DNA of 64,000 bases from Cherax quadricarinatus. Taxonomy: Eukaryota; Arthropoda; Malacostraca; Decapoda; Parastacidae. Below are positions 10,809-20,987 of the stretch, one piece after another (the first letter of the stretch is position 1; every line of letters starts with the position of its first letter). The stretch covers positions 35,696,126 to 35,760,125 of the forward strand of contig NC_091312.1 in NCBI RefSeq assembly GCF_038502225.1, in the 5' to 3' direction. The translations under genes and the position numbers were made by a program. The notes below the pieces were generated by a model. It saw only the letters and a program-made list of their open reading frames with translations, searched no databases and was not told the origin of the DNA.

Positions 10809-10845
10809 TGTAGACGTTTCGCCATCCAGTGGCTTTATCAATACA
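10809..10845 (-). ncRNA. Hammerhead-ribozyme-like motif, PLE family C
   Basis: Minus strand: TGTA / TACA stem I, TTGATAAA core, GCC / GGC stem II, GAAACGTC. Same as 6674-6710. Confidence 0.6.
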
Positions 10846-11390
10846 AATTCTAGGACATAATTTGAAGATAGTAGAACTATATACAGAAGATAAGGTAATC
10901 AGTCCGTCAGTCTTGGAGTTGGTGTGAAGAGCACCGTAGTCGTGGAGGTTCTGGAGCACAGGCAAGGAGGCTGGCGCTTACATACTAACGTCAGGTGGAC
11001 AGGGGACGTGTAGCAGACGAGGGCGTAGTCACTGGTAGGCGGGATTTCCCAGTGGAAGTAGGTCATAGCCAAAGAGATGGGTTCGTTGTAGTAGTATTTG
11101 TCGTAGCCGTGAAGGTTATGTACATGTCCTCAGAATCAAGATTCCATGATGTTGCAGTGTCTGACAAGTTGTACAAGAATGGTTTACAGTGGGGAATCCC
11201 GCCTACCAGTGACTACGCCCTCGTCTGCTACACGTTCCCTTTCCACCTGACGTTAGTATGTAAGCGCCAGCCTCCTTGCCTGTGCTCCAGAACCTCCACG
11301 ACTACGGTGCTCTTCACACCAACTCCAAGACTGACGGACTGATTACCTTATCTTCTGTATATAGTTCTATCTTCAAATTGTCCTAGAATT

Positions 11391-11427
11391 TGTATTGATA
11401 AAGCCACTGGATGGCGAAACGTCTACA
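11391..11427 (+). ncRNA. Hammerhead-ribozyme-like motif, PLE family C
   Basis: Plus strand, inverted partner of 10809-10845: TGTA (11391-11394), TTGATAAA, GCC / GGC, GAAACGTC (11416-11423), TACA (11424-11427). Confidence 0.6.
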
Positions 11428-11466
11428 ATAAAGATACCCAGATGTTGCACGTGTATCTTAATTTCA

Positions 11467-12625
11467 TCTTGGTTTTTGTTGCAGTCTTAGTTCTTGCTAC
11501 AGTCTTAGTTCTTGCTACAGTCTTAGTTCTTGCTACAGTCTTAGTTCTTGTTGCAGTCTTAGTTCTTGTTGCAGTCTTAGTTTTTGTTGCAGTCTTGGTT
11601 CTTGCTGTAGTCTTGGTTCTTGCTGCAGTCTTAGTTCTTGCTACAGTCTTAGTTCTTGTTGCAGTCTTGGTTCTTGTTGTAGTCTTAGTTCATGTTGCAG
11701 TCTTAGTTCTTGCTGCAGTCTTAGTTCTTGTTGCAGTCTTGGTTCTTGTTGTAGTCTTAGTTCTTGTTGTAGTCTTAGTTCATGTTGCAGTCTTAGTTCT
11801 TGCTGCAGTCTTAGTTCTTGTTGCAGTCTTGGTTCTTCCTGCAGTCTTGGTTCTTGTTGTAATCTTGGTTCTTGTTTGTCTTAGTTGTTGCTGTCGTGGT
11901 TCTTACTGCAGTCTTGGTTCTTGTTGCAGTCTTAGTTCTTGCTGCAGTCTTGGTTCTTGTTGCAGTCTTAGTTCTTGCTGCAGTCTTAGTTCTTGTTGCA
12001 GTCTTGGTTCTTGTTGCAGTCTTGGTTCTTGTTGTAGTCTTGGTTCTTGTTTGTCTTAGTTCTTGTTGCTGTCATGGTTCTTGCTGCAGTCTTGGTTCTT
12101 GTTGCAGTCTTAGTTCTTGTTGCAGTCTTGGTTCTTGTTGCAGTCTTGGTTATTGTTGCAGTCTTGGTTCTTGTTGCAGCCTTGGTTCTTGTTGCAGTCT
12201 TGGTTCTTGCTGCAGTCTTGGTTCGTGTTGCAGTCTTGGTTCTTGTTGTAGTCTTGGTTCTTGTTTGTCTTAGTTCTTGTTGCTGTCATGGTTCTTGCTG
12301 CAGTCTTGGTTCTTGTTGCAGTCTTAGTTCTTGTTGCAGTCTTGGTTCTTGTTGCAGTCTTGGTTATTGTTGCAGTCTTGGTTCTTGTTGCAGCCTTGGT
12401 TCTTGTTGCAGTCTTGGTTCTTGCTGCAGTCTTGGTTCGTGTTGCGGTCTTGGTTCTTGTTGCAGCCTTGGTTCTTGTTTCAGTCTTGGTTCTTGTTGCA
12501 GCCTTGGTTCTTGTTTCAGTCTTGGATCTTGTTGCAGTCTTAGTTCTTGCTGCAGTCTTGGTTCTTGCTGCAGTCTTGGTTCTTGTTGCAGTCTTGGTTC
12601 TTGTTGCAGCCTTAGTTCTTGCTGT
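11467..12625 (+). repeat. 18-bp minisatellite, right part, with a 214-bp higher-order unit
   Basis: About 64 units of the type CTTGGTTCTTGTTGCAGT. Since 18 is divisible by 3, several frames on both strands stay open for hundreds of bases and give repeats such as AVLVLV, SCCSLG and TRTKTA. None is likely to be a gene. Around 12047-12260 and 12261-12474 a 214-bp block with a distinctive variant order is duplicated nearly exactly. A related block precedes it at 11870-12046. Confidence 0.9.
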
Positions 12626-12629
12626 AGGC

Positions 12630-13085
12630 TCTCCCTCTTTTTGCTGGTTCACGTCACACCTTGCAGCAGGCCGCCTACCTCTCACGTTGCTGATGGCTCG
12701 TTATATCACATTCTTTTGCATGCATAACGATGTGGTTCCAGGCTGCCTGTCTACTTGTCATCCTGCTGTTGTTTTCGGTATGAACCCTGTTGTTGCTACC
12801 CGTCAAATTCTGCTGCTGTTGCTGTTCTTGCTATTTATTTATTTTTACTATTGCTGTCGTTTCTTCTTAGCGTCCTCAAGTCATCTTACTGTTTTTACTA
12901 ATTCAAATTATCTGGTTATTTAATGATTTATTGACTCATTGTTTATTCTACCATTCGTACTGTTCGGGTTGCCACTGTTATCACACGTTCTATTGGCCAG
13001 TAGGTGTTGTTATTTCTATCATTGATGCTGCATGCTGTAATACCTGCATTATTTGATATCATTCTTTATAGTCTACAAAAAATTT
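12630..13085. other. Unassigned DNA
   Basis: T-rich sequence after the minisatellite. No recognisable feature apart from a CTGCTGTTGCTGTT-type stretch near 12810. Confidence 0.4.
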
Positions 13086-13087
13086 GT

Positions 13088-13210
13088 AATCATGGTAGAA
13101 TTACCGACAAAATGTTAGGTAAATGGACATAGATGCAACTAATGTGACAGTTAATTGTGGCAACGTTTCACTCTCCAGGAGCTTGGCCAAGTCATTACAA
13201 ACAATACAAG
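13088..13210 (-). mobile_element. PLE terminal fragment, family B, decayed
   Basis: Matches the ends of the PLE at 47878-48790: GTAGAATTACCGACAAAATG, CAACTAATGTGACAGTTAAT and the GTTTCACTCTCCAGGAGC region. The hammerhead-like site at 13158-13193 is broken: its core reads TTGGCCAA and stem I no longer pairs. Confidence 0.6.
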
Positions 13211-13930
13211 GGCACTGTGGTCCTTGGTTTCTATGATGAGTTTTTTAGCCAGCACTTTGAGAAACCTTAGAGCACACTTGCCCCATGCTCAAAGGGTCTC
13301 CGACCCTATTGGGATGAAGTTATAGCAGATGGGAAGGCCTTCATATTTGTGGGTCTTCTGGGTCTCCCTGTGGCTGGCGGCTCCACCCCCTTCAGCTATG
13401 GAGTATGGCAAATAGGTGTCTTACAATGTGGCGGCACAGGTGTAGTCCCAGGGAATCTGCTTACCATCCTTCCAGGGTAGCACTGGCTCCATCAGGACAC
13501 TTTGGACTTTCGTCAGACCTCAGTACTTGGGGTTCCTATTGAGCTGGGCAACGGGCTGTGGCGAGGCTTCTCTTAATTATGTCGTTGACCTCCTCCTGTC
13601 TAGTATACTTCCCTTCTGATGTGTGACACACGAGGCCATGAAGTCCGAATTGATCAGCCGTTGCCCTGCCACAAATACAGGTATGTTCGGTGAGTATAGG
13701 GGCGGCTAGGCGAAGAGCAACACCAGTCTGAATGGCCTGTGGGAACACCTAGAATAAAATCTCCTGAATGTGGTGTCTTCACCGCTATGAGACGAGCTTT
13801 GTCCTTTCCTGAAGCGTTGTGTTGGCGACTTTTTCCATGATCGGTTTGTCCCAGTGGCACTGTGCTCTTTGGGACGAGCTGGTCTACTGGAAGAGTCTGC
13901 AAGGATGCTCTATTGCACGGCTGCTTCAAT
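13211..13930 (-). pseudogene. LINE protein C-terminal fragment with a CxC..HGLxC zinc-binding motif
   Basis: Minus-strand remnants of a non-LTR retrotransposon C-terminus, in several frames. The best piece (13748-13536) reads GVALRLAAPILTEHTCICG, then DQFGLHGLVCHTSEGKYTRQEEVNDIIKRSL. This is the pattern of a Cys-rich block after a LINE reverse transcriptase. Upstream (13929-13750) another frame supplies FILGV, which joins to it through a frameshift near 13750. Downstream, frames with WDYTCAATL and an EGGGAASHRETQKTHKYEGL stretch continue the same domain with stops. Clade not determined. Confidence 0.55.
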
Positions 13931-13974
13931 GGACCTGGGGTCTTCAGCTCCTACCGCGTCTCTCAAACGTTCGG

Positions 13975-14373
13975 GGACAATCTCCTTGACTAAAACACAC
14001 ACACAAACTGGAGGACAGGAAAGATAGGGAGGATATGATAACGACATATAAAATACTGAGAGGAATCGACAAGGGGGGCAGAGAAAGGATGTTCCAGAGA
14101 TGGGACACAGCAACAAAGGGTCACAGTTGGAAGCTGGAGACTCACATGAATCACAGGGATGTTAGGTAGTATTTTTTCAGCCACAGAGTTGTCAGGAAGT
14201 GGAATAGTCTGGGAAGTGATGTAATGGAGGCAGGATCCATGCATAGCTTTAAGAAGAGGTATGATAAAGCTCATGGAGCAGGAAGAGTGGCCTAGCAACG
14301 GCCAGTGAAGAGGCGGGGCCAAGAGCTGTGAATCGACCCCTGCAACCACAACTAGGTGAGTACAACTAGGTAG

Positions 14374-14375
<2 letters not shown>
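13975..14375 (+). pseudogene. LINE 3' end: reverse transcriptase tail and 3' UTR, same family as 60520-62370
   Basis: Conceptual translation gives LEDRKDREDMITTYKILRGI, then RERMFQRWDTATKGH and YFFSHRVVRKWNSLGSDVMEAGSMHSFKK. It parallels the LEDRRDRGNMIRTYKILRGI and KYFFSHKVVRKWNSLENDIVEAGSIHSFKK of the minus-strand LINE at 60570-61331, with several stops. The 3' UTR ends CCACAACTAGGTGAGTACAA and passes directly into a CA microsatellite. Heavily 5'-truncated. Confidence 0.75.

Positions 14376-14424
<49 letters not shown>
14376..14424 (+). repeat. (CA)n microsatellite
   Basis: About 24 CA units directly downstream of a LINE 3' end whose last bases are GTAGGTACACAC. Confidence 0.95.
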
Positions 14425-14429
<5 letters not shown>

Positions 14430-14432
14430 GCA

Positions 14433-15272
14433 GTGGAAAACAACATGACGTTCAATGGTGATAAGTTCCAGCTGTTTAGGTATGGAGAGGATGAAGAACT
14501 CAAAAGGAACACTATATACAAAACTCAAGAGGGTCACCAAATAGAACGAAAGGAACACGTAAAAGACCTGGGAATAATTATGTCAGCGGACCTTTCTTTT
14601 AAAGACCATAACAAGACAAAGATCACGACAGCCAAGAAGATGACGGGGTGGGTACTGAGAACTTTCAAAACAAGGGAAATAGTGCCGATGGTGGCACTCT
14701 TCAAATCGCTAGTGCTCCCTCACTTAGAATATTGCTCAGTGCTGACGGCCCCATTCAAAGCAGGAGAAATATCGGAGCTGGAACAAATACAGAGATCGTT
14801 TGCGGCTCACATTGAGTCAGTAAAGCACCTAAACTACTGGGAACGCCTGCAAGTCTTGAACATGTACTCATTGGAGCGGAGGAGAGAGAGATACATGATA
14901 ATATGTACCTGGAAAATACTCGAGGGCTTGGTCCCAACTCTGCATACTGTCATAACAACATACTGTAGTGAGGGATATGGGAGGAAGTGTGAAATAAACC
15001 CAGTGAGGAGCAGAGGTGCGGTGGGAACACTAAGGGAACACTGTGTCAACATCCGGAGTCCCAGACTATTCAACATCTTACAAGAAGATATCAGAAACAC
15101 GGCTGGAACAAGTGTAAAAGCCTTCAAGAGGAAACTAGACAAGTATCTTCACCAGGTGCCAGATCAACCAGGCTGTGATGGATATGTGGGGCAGCGGGCC
15201 TCCAGCAGCAACAGCCTGGTTGACCAGGCAAGCACCAGACGAGCCTGGCCCATGGCCGGGCTCAGGGAGTAG
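14433..15272 (+). pseudogene. LINE reverse transcriptase C-terminal half, 5'-truncated
   Basis: A 279-residue open frame covers the region after the catalytic box of a CR1/Jockey-type reverse transcriptase: NNMTFNGDKFQLFRYG, HVKDLGIIMSADLSFKDH, SLVLPHLEYCSVL, LEQIQRSFAAHI, YSLERRRERYMIICTWKIL and RSPRLFNILQEDIRN. It ends through the GCDGYVGQ and RRAWPMAGLRE segment, whose DNA is also found as solo 3' fragments elsewhere in the window. The fingers and palm are missing. It is uninterrupted from 14433, but the start is an internal methionine next to the CA microsatellite. Confidence 0.85.
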
Positions 15273-15435
15273 ATTAACTCTCGAAACTCTTCAAAGGTAT
15301 ATATCAAAGGTAGCAGTAATATGAGTGGAGGTAACTCTAGGCTGCTGTGTGATGACATACCTGGAGAGGGTTTCGGGGGTCAACGCCCCCGCGGCCCGAT
15401 CTGAGAGTAGGCCTCGTCTATGGTTTATTATTTTG
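15273..15435 (+). repeat. LINE 3' UTR and adjoining repeat fragment
   Basis: The 3' UTR of the preceding LINE ends with CTCTCGAAACTCTTCAAAGG and a TATATCAAAGGTA repeat. A second dispersed repeat begins near 15370 with GGGGGTCAACGCCCCCGCGG. It is shared with 57362-57475 and, in degraded form, with 50655-50780. Confidence 0.6.
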
Positions 15436-15794
15436 AGTAAAATTCTGGCTATTACCTCCTTAACGACGAGCCTATCTTTATTTTGTCTCTATGTGAGTTT
15501 TTTTTTTTTTTTGTTGAGCGTGTGTATTTATACATAGGCAAGCCACTATGGGATAGACAATGATAGCTCGAGGCCTTTCGCTTGCTCGCAAGTGCTTCCT
15601 TGAGGTGGGCTTGGTGCTTGATGTACCTCCTTCCTACCTCTTGAGAAATTTCTCCTCAACTACTTGTTGCAATCCTTGGAATTTTGCAGTAGATCCTGGA
15701 AAAGTACTTGCGAAAGTACTGAAACCCATCCCACAGTGGCCTGTTTTTGCATAGTTTGAATCACCTGTTGGCAGTTGTTTATGCTTGTGTGTGT

Positions 15795-15818
15795 GTGTAC
15801 TCACCTATTTGTGGTTGC

Positions 15819-15862
<44 letters not shown>

Positions 15863-15865
15863 TGC
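15795..15865 (-). repeat. LINE 3' tip plus (GT)n microsatellite
   Basis: GTACTCACCTATTTGTGGTTGCAG is the reverse complement of the 3' tip of the LINE family at 13975-14375. It is bordered by GT repeats on both sides (short at 15785-15797, long at 15821-15861). Confidence 0.75.
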
Positions 15866-16170
15866 TTGCAGTATCCTCCACCGAGTTTGTTCATTCCTCC
15901 AGTAAGAAAGAACCGATCCCTTGTGTTCTGGTGATTCGATTCCCGCTCCAGGAAGATCTTATTCTTACTGTGAAGCCACCAGCACCCATCAGTGACTTTG
16001 TCATGAACCAAGAATTACTGTATCGAACAGCCGAGTTGGGTACTCCTTGCAGAAGAGTATACCAGTTAGTAATTCCACAGTCACTAGTGAATGTAGCCTT
16101 ACAGCTAGTTCACGATGTACCAGGTGTTGCACACCCTGGTATGGATCGTTCAGTAAAACAAGCCAGATGA
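15866..16170 (+). pseudogene. Gypsy-type pol fragment upstream of integrase
   Basis: The frame from the GT microsatellite to 16170 reads QELLYRTAELG, VYQLVIPQSLVNVALQLVHDVPGVAHPGMDRSVKQAR. This is the segment that precedes, and forms the HH half of, the HHCC zinc finger of a Ty3/Gypsy integrase. The frame ends at TGA near 16168. The continuation MKYFWPRM is in another frame, so a 1-base indel lies near 16160. Everything upstream of it (gag, protease, reverse transcriptase) is missing. Confidence 0.75.
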
Positions 16171-17426
16171 AATACTTTTGGCCTCGTATGGCAACTGATA
16201 TTTCTGAGTATGTTAAGAAATGTAGTGTCTGCATGCAACATAAAGGTAATGCTAATGGTCCTAATCCAATCCAAGTATATCCAACCACTAGCGAACCTTG
16301 GGAAAGAGTTGTGCTAGATTTGTTAACTAATTTCCAATGTTCCCTCCAAGGCAACAAACATCTGTGTGTTATGGTAGACCATTTCACCAGATATTGTGAG
16401 TTAGTTCCTATTGCAGATAAGACTGCCGAGACAGTAGCTAAAGCGTTTAAAGAACGCATTATCTGCAGGCATACCACCCCTAAGTCCCTAGTAACAGATA
16501 ATGGAGGTGAATTCTGTAATGAGATTCTTGAAAATTTGTGTACCTTGTACAAGATCTCTAAATCCACCATTGTTCCTCATCATCCTGCCAGCAATGGGTT
16601 AGCGGAACGAACCAATAAGAAAGTACTTGATGTCTTGAGAGCCACTATCAATCCCAACAGTGAAACTTGGGATGAAGTTATACCTGATGTGCAGTGTGCT
16701 ATAAATTCTGCTTACAATGTTTCTATAGGTGACACTCCACATTATGCATTGTACGGTGTAGATAAACGTTTGCCTTATGAGTTGTTATATTCTAATCCGA
16801 AACCAAATTACAACCCTGATGATTTCATAGCAACTCGTACCAGCTTAGCTCAAAGTGTTTTTAGAAGAATCCGTGAAACACTTCATAAATCAACAGCAGA
16901 ATTTACGAGAGTCGCAAACACTCGAGCAAAGCCATCCAAAATCAAAATAGGTTCAAGAGTTATGCTGACTAACTTTAACAAAACGTCTGCAATGCCAAAG
17001 CTTGATCAAAAGTTTGTTGGTCCTTATCGAGTAGTTGAACATATCACTGGTAATAAGTATAAGGTTAGAGAAATTAGTACTGGTCAGTATAAAGAATCGC
17101 ATTTAGATCATATGAAGTTGGTATGTGATGATGATGTTCCAACCCAGACTAATGTGACAGACTCTAACAATCCTCCTGATCCTGTACTCTCTTCCTCTGA
17201 TACTCAGTCAGACGATCAACCTGAATGTCGTTATTCCCTACGTACACGACAGGTATTGAGAAATCCTCAAGTATCATTTGTAACTTCCAATTCAGATTTG
17301 CCTCAAATACAGCATGAGTTAGCCATTGCTACAGAGTTTGATCCTCCCAGAGATGACACCCATTCTGCATATGTCAATCTTACCCTAGCAGAGTTGGGGT
17401 TAAATGTAAATAACCTGTATAGATGA
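16047..17426 (+). CDS. Ty3/Gypsy integrase, 5' part in another frame
   Basis: This frame carries an LTR-retrotransposon integrase from about residue 42 onward. Blocks in order are YFWPRMATDI, the CC half of the zinc finger (KKCSVCMQH), first catalytic Asp in VVLDLL, second in TDNGGEF, and Glu in GLAERTNKK. Thirty-five residues separate the last two, fitting DD35E. A GPYRVVEHI GPY/F module follows, then a Ser/Asp-rich tail. The first 41 residues are out of frame with the true protein. No other pol domain is present nearby, so this is a relic. The stop is TGA at 17424-17426. It is not closely similar to the integrase at 21514-22593. Confidence 0.8.
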   Translation: MQKSIPVSNSTVTSECSLTASSRCTRCCTPWYGSFSKTSQMKYFWPRMATDISEYVKKCSVCMQHKGNANGPNPIQVYPTTSEPWERVVLDLLTNFQCSLQGNKHLCVMVDHFTRYCELVPIADKTAETVAKAFKERIICRHTTPKSLVTDNGGEFCNEILENLCTLYKISKSTIVPHHPASNGLAERTNKKVLDVLRATINPNSETWDEVIPDVQCAINSAYNVSIGDTPHYALYGVDKRLPYELLYSNPKPNYNPDDFIATRTSLAQSVFRRIRETLHKSTAEFTRVANTRAKPSKIKIGSRVMLTNFNKTSAMPKLDQKFVGPYRVVEHITGNKYKVREISTGQYKESHLDHMKLVCDDDVPTQTNVTDSNNPPDPVLSSSDTQSDDQPECRYSLRTRQVLRNPQVSFVTSNSDLPQIQHELAIATEFDPPRDDTHSAYVNLTLAELGLNVNNLYR

Positions 17427-18540
17427 ATAATTACAGTATCAACTTATCAGTATTCAAGAATTTTTTTTGTGTGTTCACGTTCTCTCCGAATTCTAAGAGT
17501 TAACAGTCCAGATTTGAGTGCACCGAATCTGCCTTTCTGTTAAACACTCTTTCTTTGTATATATTCCTTCCTCAGAATCCGTAGATCACATGAATACAGA
17601 TCGATCGATCAAATTTTTTTTATCACTTCTATTGTGTAATCCCAACGTTGAGTTTCATTCGATGAGTTGTGCTATATTATACCTTGTATTGCATTACAGT
17701 TTCAGTTACGTAAGCTTCCATTCCAATGTTCTACTTATGTATGTTATAATGTTCAATTGTTGTGTACTTTGACATTGTATAGAATCAGCCCAAGCTGTAT
17801 ACCTGCCATCTCTAGTTTGTATTAGTTGTATGTTGGGATGACATATGTTAGCGTTGCCGAGCTCTCAGTAGTAGTACCAGTTCCAGTAACCAGTTACCAG
17901 TAACCAGTGTACCAGTAGATGACTCACTACCAACCGTCTCTGCGTGAATCACTGTCTGTATTCATATTGTTGCTGACCACAGCAGTATTCAAACAACCCC
18001 CTCACATATGGGTACTGGGGTTAGTTAGTCTTACGAGAGAGAGCAAGGAGGCAGGTCACGGCTGTTTGGCACTACCCACACTATCCGTAATATACGTACT
18101 TCCAGCTTACGTGAGTATTTCTTTACCCTATCCACGTGTTCGAACCCCACATGATACATTAGCTCAGGACATAACCTGCTGTATGAATGGGACCCTCCTT
18201 TGTATGTGTGTCAAATAGGCCGAATTGTTCAGAAAGACCGACCTACCCTAAAAATTTAGCTTTTCCAAAATTTTCTTTTATGGATTAATAGAAATATTTT
18301 TTCATTAAATATGCTCTGAAAATTTTTATTTTAGCACCAAACGTAACTTTGAAACTTTACCTAACTTAATCTATTTTAATTTAAAGCTCCACTATATACA
18401 TCATAAATCATTTTAAATATATTTAATATTTAAAATATTATTTTCACAGATTTATTGCATATTTTTTCACTAATTCGGCAGAAAAGACCCTTGCTTTGTG
18501 TGTGGGCGTGAATTTAAGTGTAAGAGGTCAGTGTTGTCTG
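17427..18540. other. Unassigned, possibly 3' UTR and LTR remains of the Gypsy relic
   Basis: No gene seen. A TGTTGGGATGACATATGTTA start near 17831 resembles the TG start of many Gypsy LTRs, and a short ACCAGT-rich repeat lies at 17872-17915. No second copy or clear CA end was found, so an LTR is only a guess. The part at 18230-18480 is AT-rich. Confidence 0.3.
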
Positions 18541-18630
18541 TGTATCTCACAGCTATATATGGTGTGTCAGGTGTCACGCTCTTGTTTACTACATATGTAT
18601 CTCACAACTATATATCGTGTGTTAGGTGCC
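18541..18630 (+). repeat. 55-bp minisatellite, left part
   Basis: Units containing TCTTGTTTACTACATATGTA, CTCACAACTATATATGGTG and TGTCAGGTGTCACG. The array is split by the Gypsy element at 18631-26795 and resumes in phase at 26796. It continues to 27084 and again at 27373-27450 beyond a SINE. Confidence 0.85.
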
Positions 18631-19621
18631 TGTGAAGGCTTACTCAGCCCTGTAACAACTTCAGACAGTATTACCAAGGCTGGCTCCTCCTCAGGAAAAT
18701 TAGTGAATAGAAAAAGAAATAATAACAGACAAACATAAACACTTTATTATATAGAAAATATAAAATATAAAACACTTAAATATGAAATATTAATCCTACA
18801 TTAAAGAAAATGAAAAATGAAAAATATAAATAACTGAATTCAACACTAATTTAAAACTTGGGTGTCTGGTGTTGGTGACACTGTGTTGTTGAAATTGTAG
18901 CCGTTGCTGATGATAGGGGAGGGGGTCGCAGGTGTTGGTTACAACCCACCAGTTCGTTCTTCACAGTATAGCTGTGAGTATGATATCCCGATGACAGGAA
19001 AGCAGGTTCTTTACCACTGCAATGATGAGGGGTTACGTCCTGCAATTTCATACAGGTGCACAGGTAATTAAATACAAAAAGGGGAAGTCTCAGGACATTA
19101 GTCCATCTCCATCAGTTCTGCTCGTTGATTGGCAGGTGACCCTCTCTGTCATCCAAGCTGGAAAGATAGACAGGTTACCCACTGCTTAAGAAATCACTCT
19201 CCATGATAAGTACAATACCTAAAAGATGTGGTGATTATTACAACAGTCAACCTAGAGCAAAACTGAAAGGACTAAGTTTATTATTGGTCAAAAGTGAAGC
19301 TTTCAACCAATAAATCCAGTAGAATACAAGGCAGGCATGTACTTACAGTAGTGCTGGGAGCTGTGAGTCTAGTGATTACTGTTTGGACCGGAGCCCCACA
19401 CGTCACCTTTCGGGGGGGGGAGGAGGAGGGGAAGGGATAGCGGGAGCTAGACTTACCCTACCTTAACAAGTAGCTGGCAATGAAACTATCACTTTCGGGG
19501 AGGGGGAAAAAAGGCGGGAATAGCGGGAGCTTGACTTACCCTACCTTAACAAGTAGCCGGCAATGAAACTATTGTTACTATATACTCCCTCTCTACTCCT
19601 ATCTATTGAACTTTTCCCTCA
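18631..19621 (-). repeat. 3' LTR of the Gypsy element
   Basis: 991 bp, TG...CA ends on either strand. Near-identical to the right LTR except for a duplicated segment in the region 19440-19570 (CGGGAGCTTGACTTACCCTA type) that the right LTR has once, plus small indels. A long G-run lies at 19412-19436. Confidence 0.9.
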
Positions 19622-19640
19622 CACTCCCCCATACCAAGAC
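19622..19640 (-). promoter_or_regulatory. Polypurine tract next to the 3' LTR
   Basis: On the minus strand GGTATGGGGGAGTG immediately precedes the LTR start TGAGGG. A purine-rich run at this position is where plus-strand DNA synthesis is primed in LTR retroelements. Position seen; function inferred. Confidence 0.6.
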
Positions 19641-19717
19641 TTATAGTCAAGGAGTATAAGAAGAATAGGCGAGGAAAAAGTTCTAACATGTGGAAGTCGC
19701 GTAAGGCAAGAAATCTT

Positions 19718-20287
19718 CTACTGATTGTCACGACTTAACCAGTCAGAGAAATAATTGGATGAACCATTGATGTACACAATATGGAACTTAAAAGCCTGGA
19801 GTGCCAATGTCCACCTCAAGAGGCGACTGTTGGTTCCCTTAAAAGTTTCTAGGCATATCAAAGGTTTGTGGTCCGTTTCTAAAATGAATTCTTTTCCCAG
19901 CAAATAAAATTTAAGTTTGGAGATACCCCACACAAGGGCCAAACATTCCTTTTCTATGGAGTATCTCGTTTCTGCGGGAAGGAGTTTCCGGCTTAGGAAG
20001 TGTACAGGGAAGGGAGTACCATCATGGTATTGTAGTAGCACTGCACCTAAGCCAGTATTGGAGGCATCAGTTCTTAAACAAAATGTTTTATTAATATCTG
20101 GAATCTTAAGTATAGGGTCTTTCGAAAAGATACTTTTAATCTCATTAAACTTTTCCCGAGCTACGTCGGAAAGTTCAAGAGGTTCCTTCACAGACTTTTT
20201 AAGGAAGTCGGATAAGATGCCTGTAAGATCAGTAAGGTTCGGGATAAACCGTGCATAAAAATTTACGGAACCAAGAAAGCTACGCAT
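19718..20287 (-). pseudogene. Gypsy RNase H domain with reverse transcriptase connection
   Basis: A 189-residue frame. It starts with RSFLGSVNFYARFIPNLTDL, the conserved end of the Gypsy reverse transcriptase thumb, and leads into RNase H: FCLRTDASNTGLGAVLLQ (catalytic DAS), YSIEKECLALVWGISKLKFYL (catalytic E), FILETDHKPL (catalytic D) and YINGSSNYFSDWLSRD. RNase H removes the RNA strand during reverse transcription. Upstream sequence (20288-20410) continues the reverse transcriptase but is cut off by a stop at about 20405. It is the last coding domain, about 100 bp from the 3' LTR. Confidence 0.9.
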
Positions 20288-20407
20288 AAGTTTCTTGGTT
20301 TTGGGGAATTTAAATTCTAATAAAGCTTTGATCTTACTGGGGAGAGGCTGCAGAGAGTTATTAGAAAGTATCAGTCCAAGATATCTAATCTTGTTATACC
20401 CAAGGAT

Positions 20408-20985
20408 TCATTTCTTCGGCTTGGCAGTGAGGCCATGTAACCTACGCAAAACTGATGTTAATGTTTGGATATGTTCGCCCCACGTGGATGTCATTACGTA
20501 AATGTTATCAAAATAAACTGAAACGTTTGGCATATTACCCAAGACCTTTCTCATCAGTCTCACGTAGGTAGCACAGGCAGTTACCAAACCGAAGGACATA
20601 GTTCTATATTGCATCAGTCCTTGGTGTGTAGGAAAAGCGGTATACTGCTTAGAAGAAAGATCTAACATTACTTGATGATATGCCTGCGCAATATCAATCT
20701 CTGAAAAGAAGGAAGCGTCATAAAATTTGTGTAGATCGCTATCTATTAAGGGCATAGGCTCAGCATCCCACCGAGTTATAGCATTAAGGCCTCTGAAGTC
20801 AATAGCAAGTCTATATGAATTATCCTCCTTCTTAACCATGACTACTGGTGAACAATATGAAGATACTGAAGGTTCAATGATCTTTAGTTTTAATAATTTG
20901 TCTACCTCTCGGTCAAATGCATCCCTAAGGTGAACTGGAACTGGGTATAATTTTCATTTGATAAGATTGTCCGTCACTAAGTCAA
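20408..20985 (-). pseudogene. Gypsy reverse transcriptase, with stops and a damaged catalytic box
   Basis: The open part (20839-20408, 143 residues) has VVMVKKEDNSYRLAIDFRGLN, FFSEIDIAQAYHQVML (motif A with catalytic Asp), YTAFPTHQGLMQYRTMSFGL (motif B region) and VYFDNIYV. The last is the position of the YxDD box, with the second Asp replaced by Asn. Upstream, LYPVPVHLRDAFDREVDKLL is readable but preceded by an in-frame TGA near 20955. At the other end a TGA near 20405 interrupts the KCILGY-like motif. Loss of the Asp alone would abolish polymerase activity. Confidence 0.9.
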
Positions 20986-20987
20986 TC

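Larger units (their letters stand above)
10742..11466. mobile_element. Fold-back PLE, family C, long copy in an 18-bp minisatellite
   Basis: Arms of about 300 bp, roughly 10750-11055 and 11190-11466, are near-perfect reverse complements. Examples are the CCACTGGATGGC motif region, the GGAGTTGGTGTGAAGAGCAC block and the block with GCGTAGTCACTGGTAGGCGG. The central spacer (about 11055-11190) is non-coding. The left flank TCTTGGTTCTTGT (10729-10741) and the right flank TCTTGGTTTTTGT (11467-11479) could be a 13-bp target duplication with one change, though the array repeat makes that ambiguous. Confidence 0.75.

Noticed and set aside
11442..12923. Long open frames on both strands (up to 226 residues) rich in Val/Leu, Ser/Cys or Thr/Lys
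   Set aside because: They arise because an 18-bp repeat keeps several frames open. They contain no domain and change identity with every indel.
17831..18230. Solo LTR beginning TGTTGGGATGACA after the Gypsy integrase
   Set aside because: No second copy, matching CA end, polypurine tract or target duplication could be identified.
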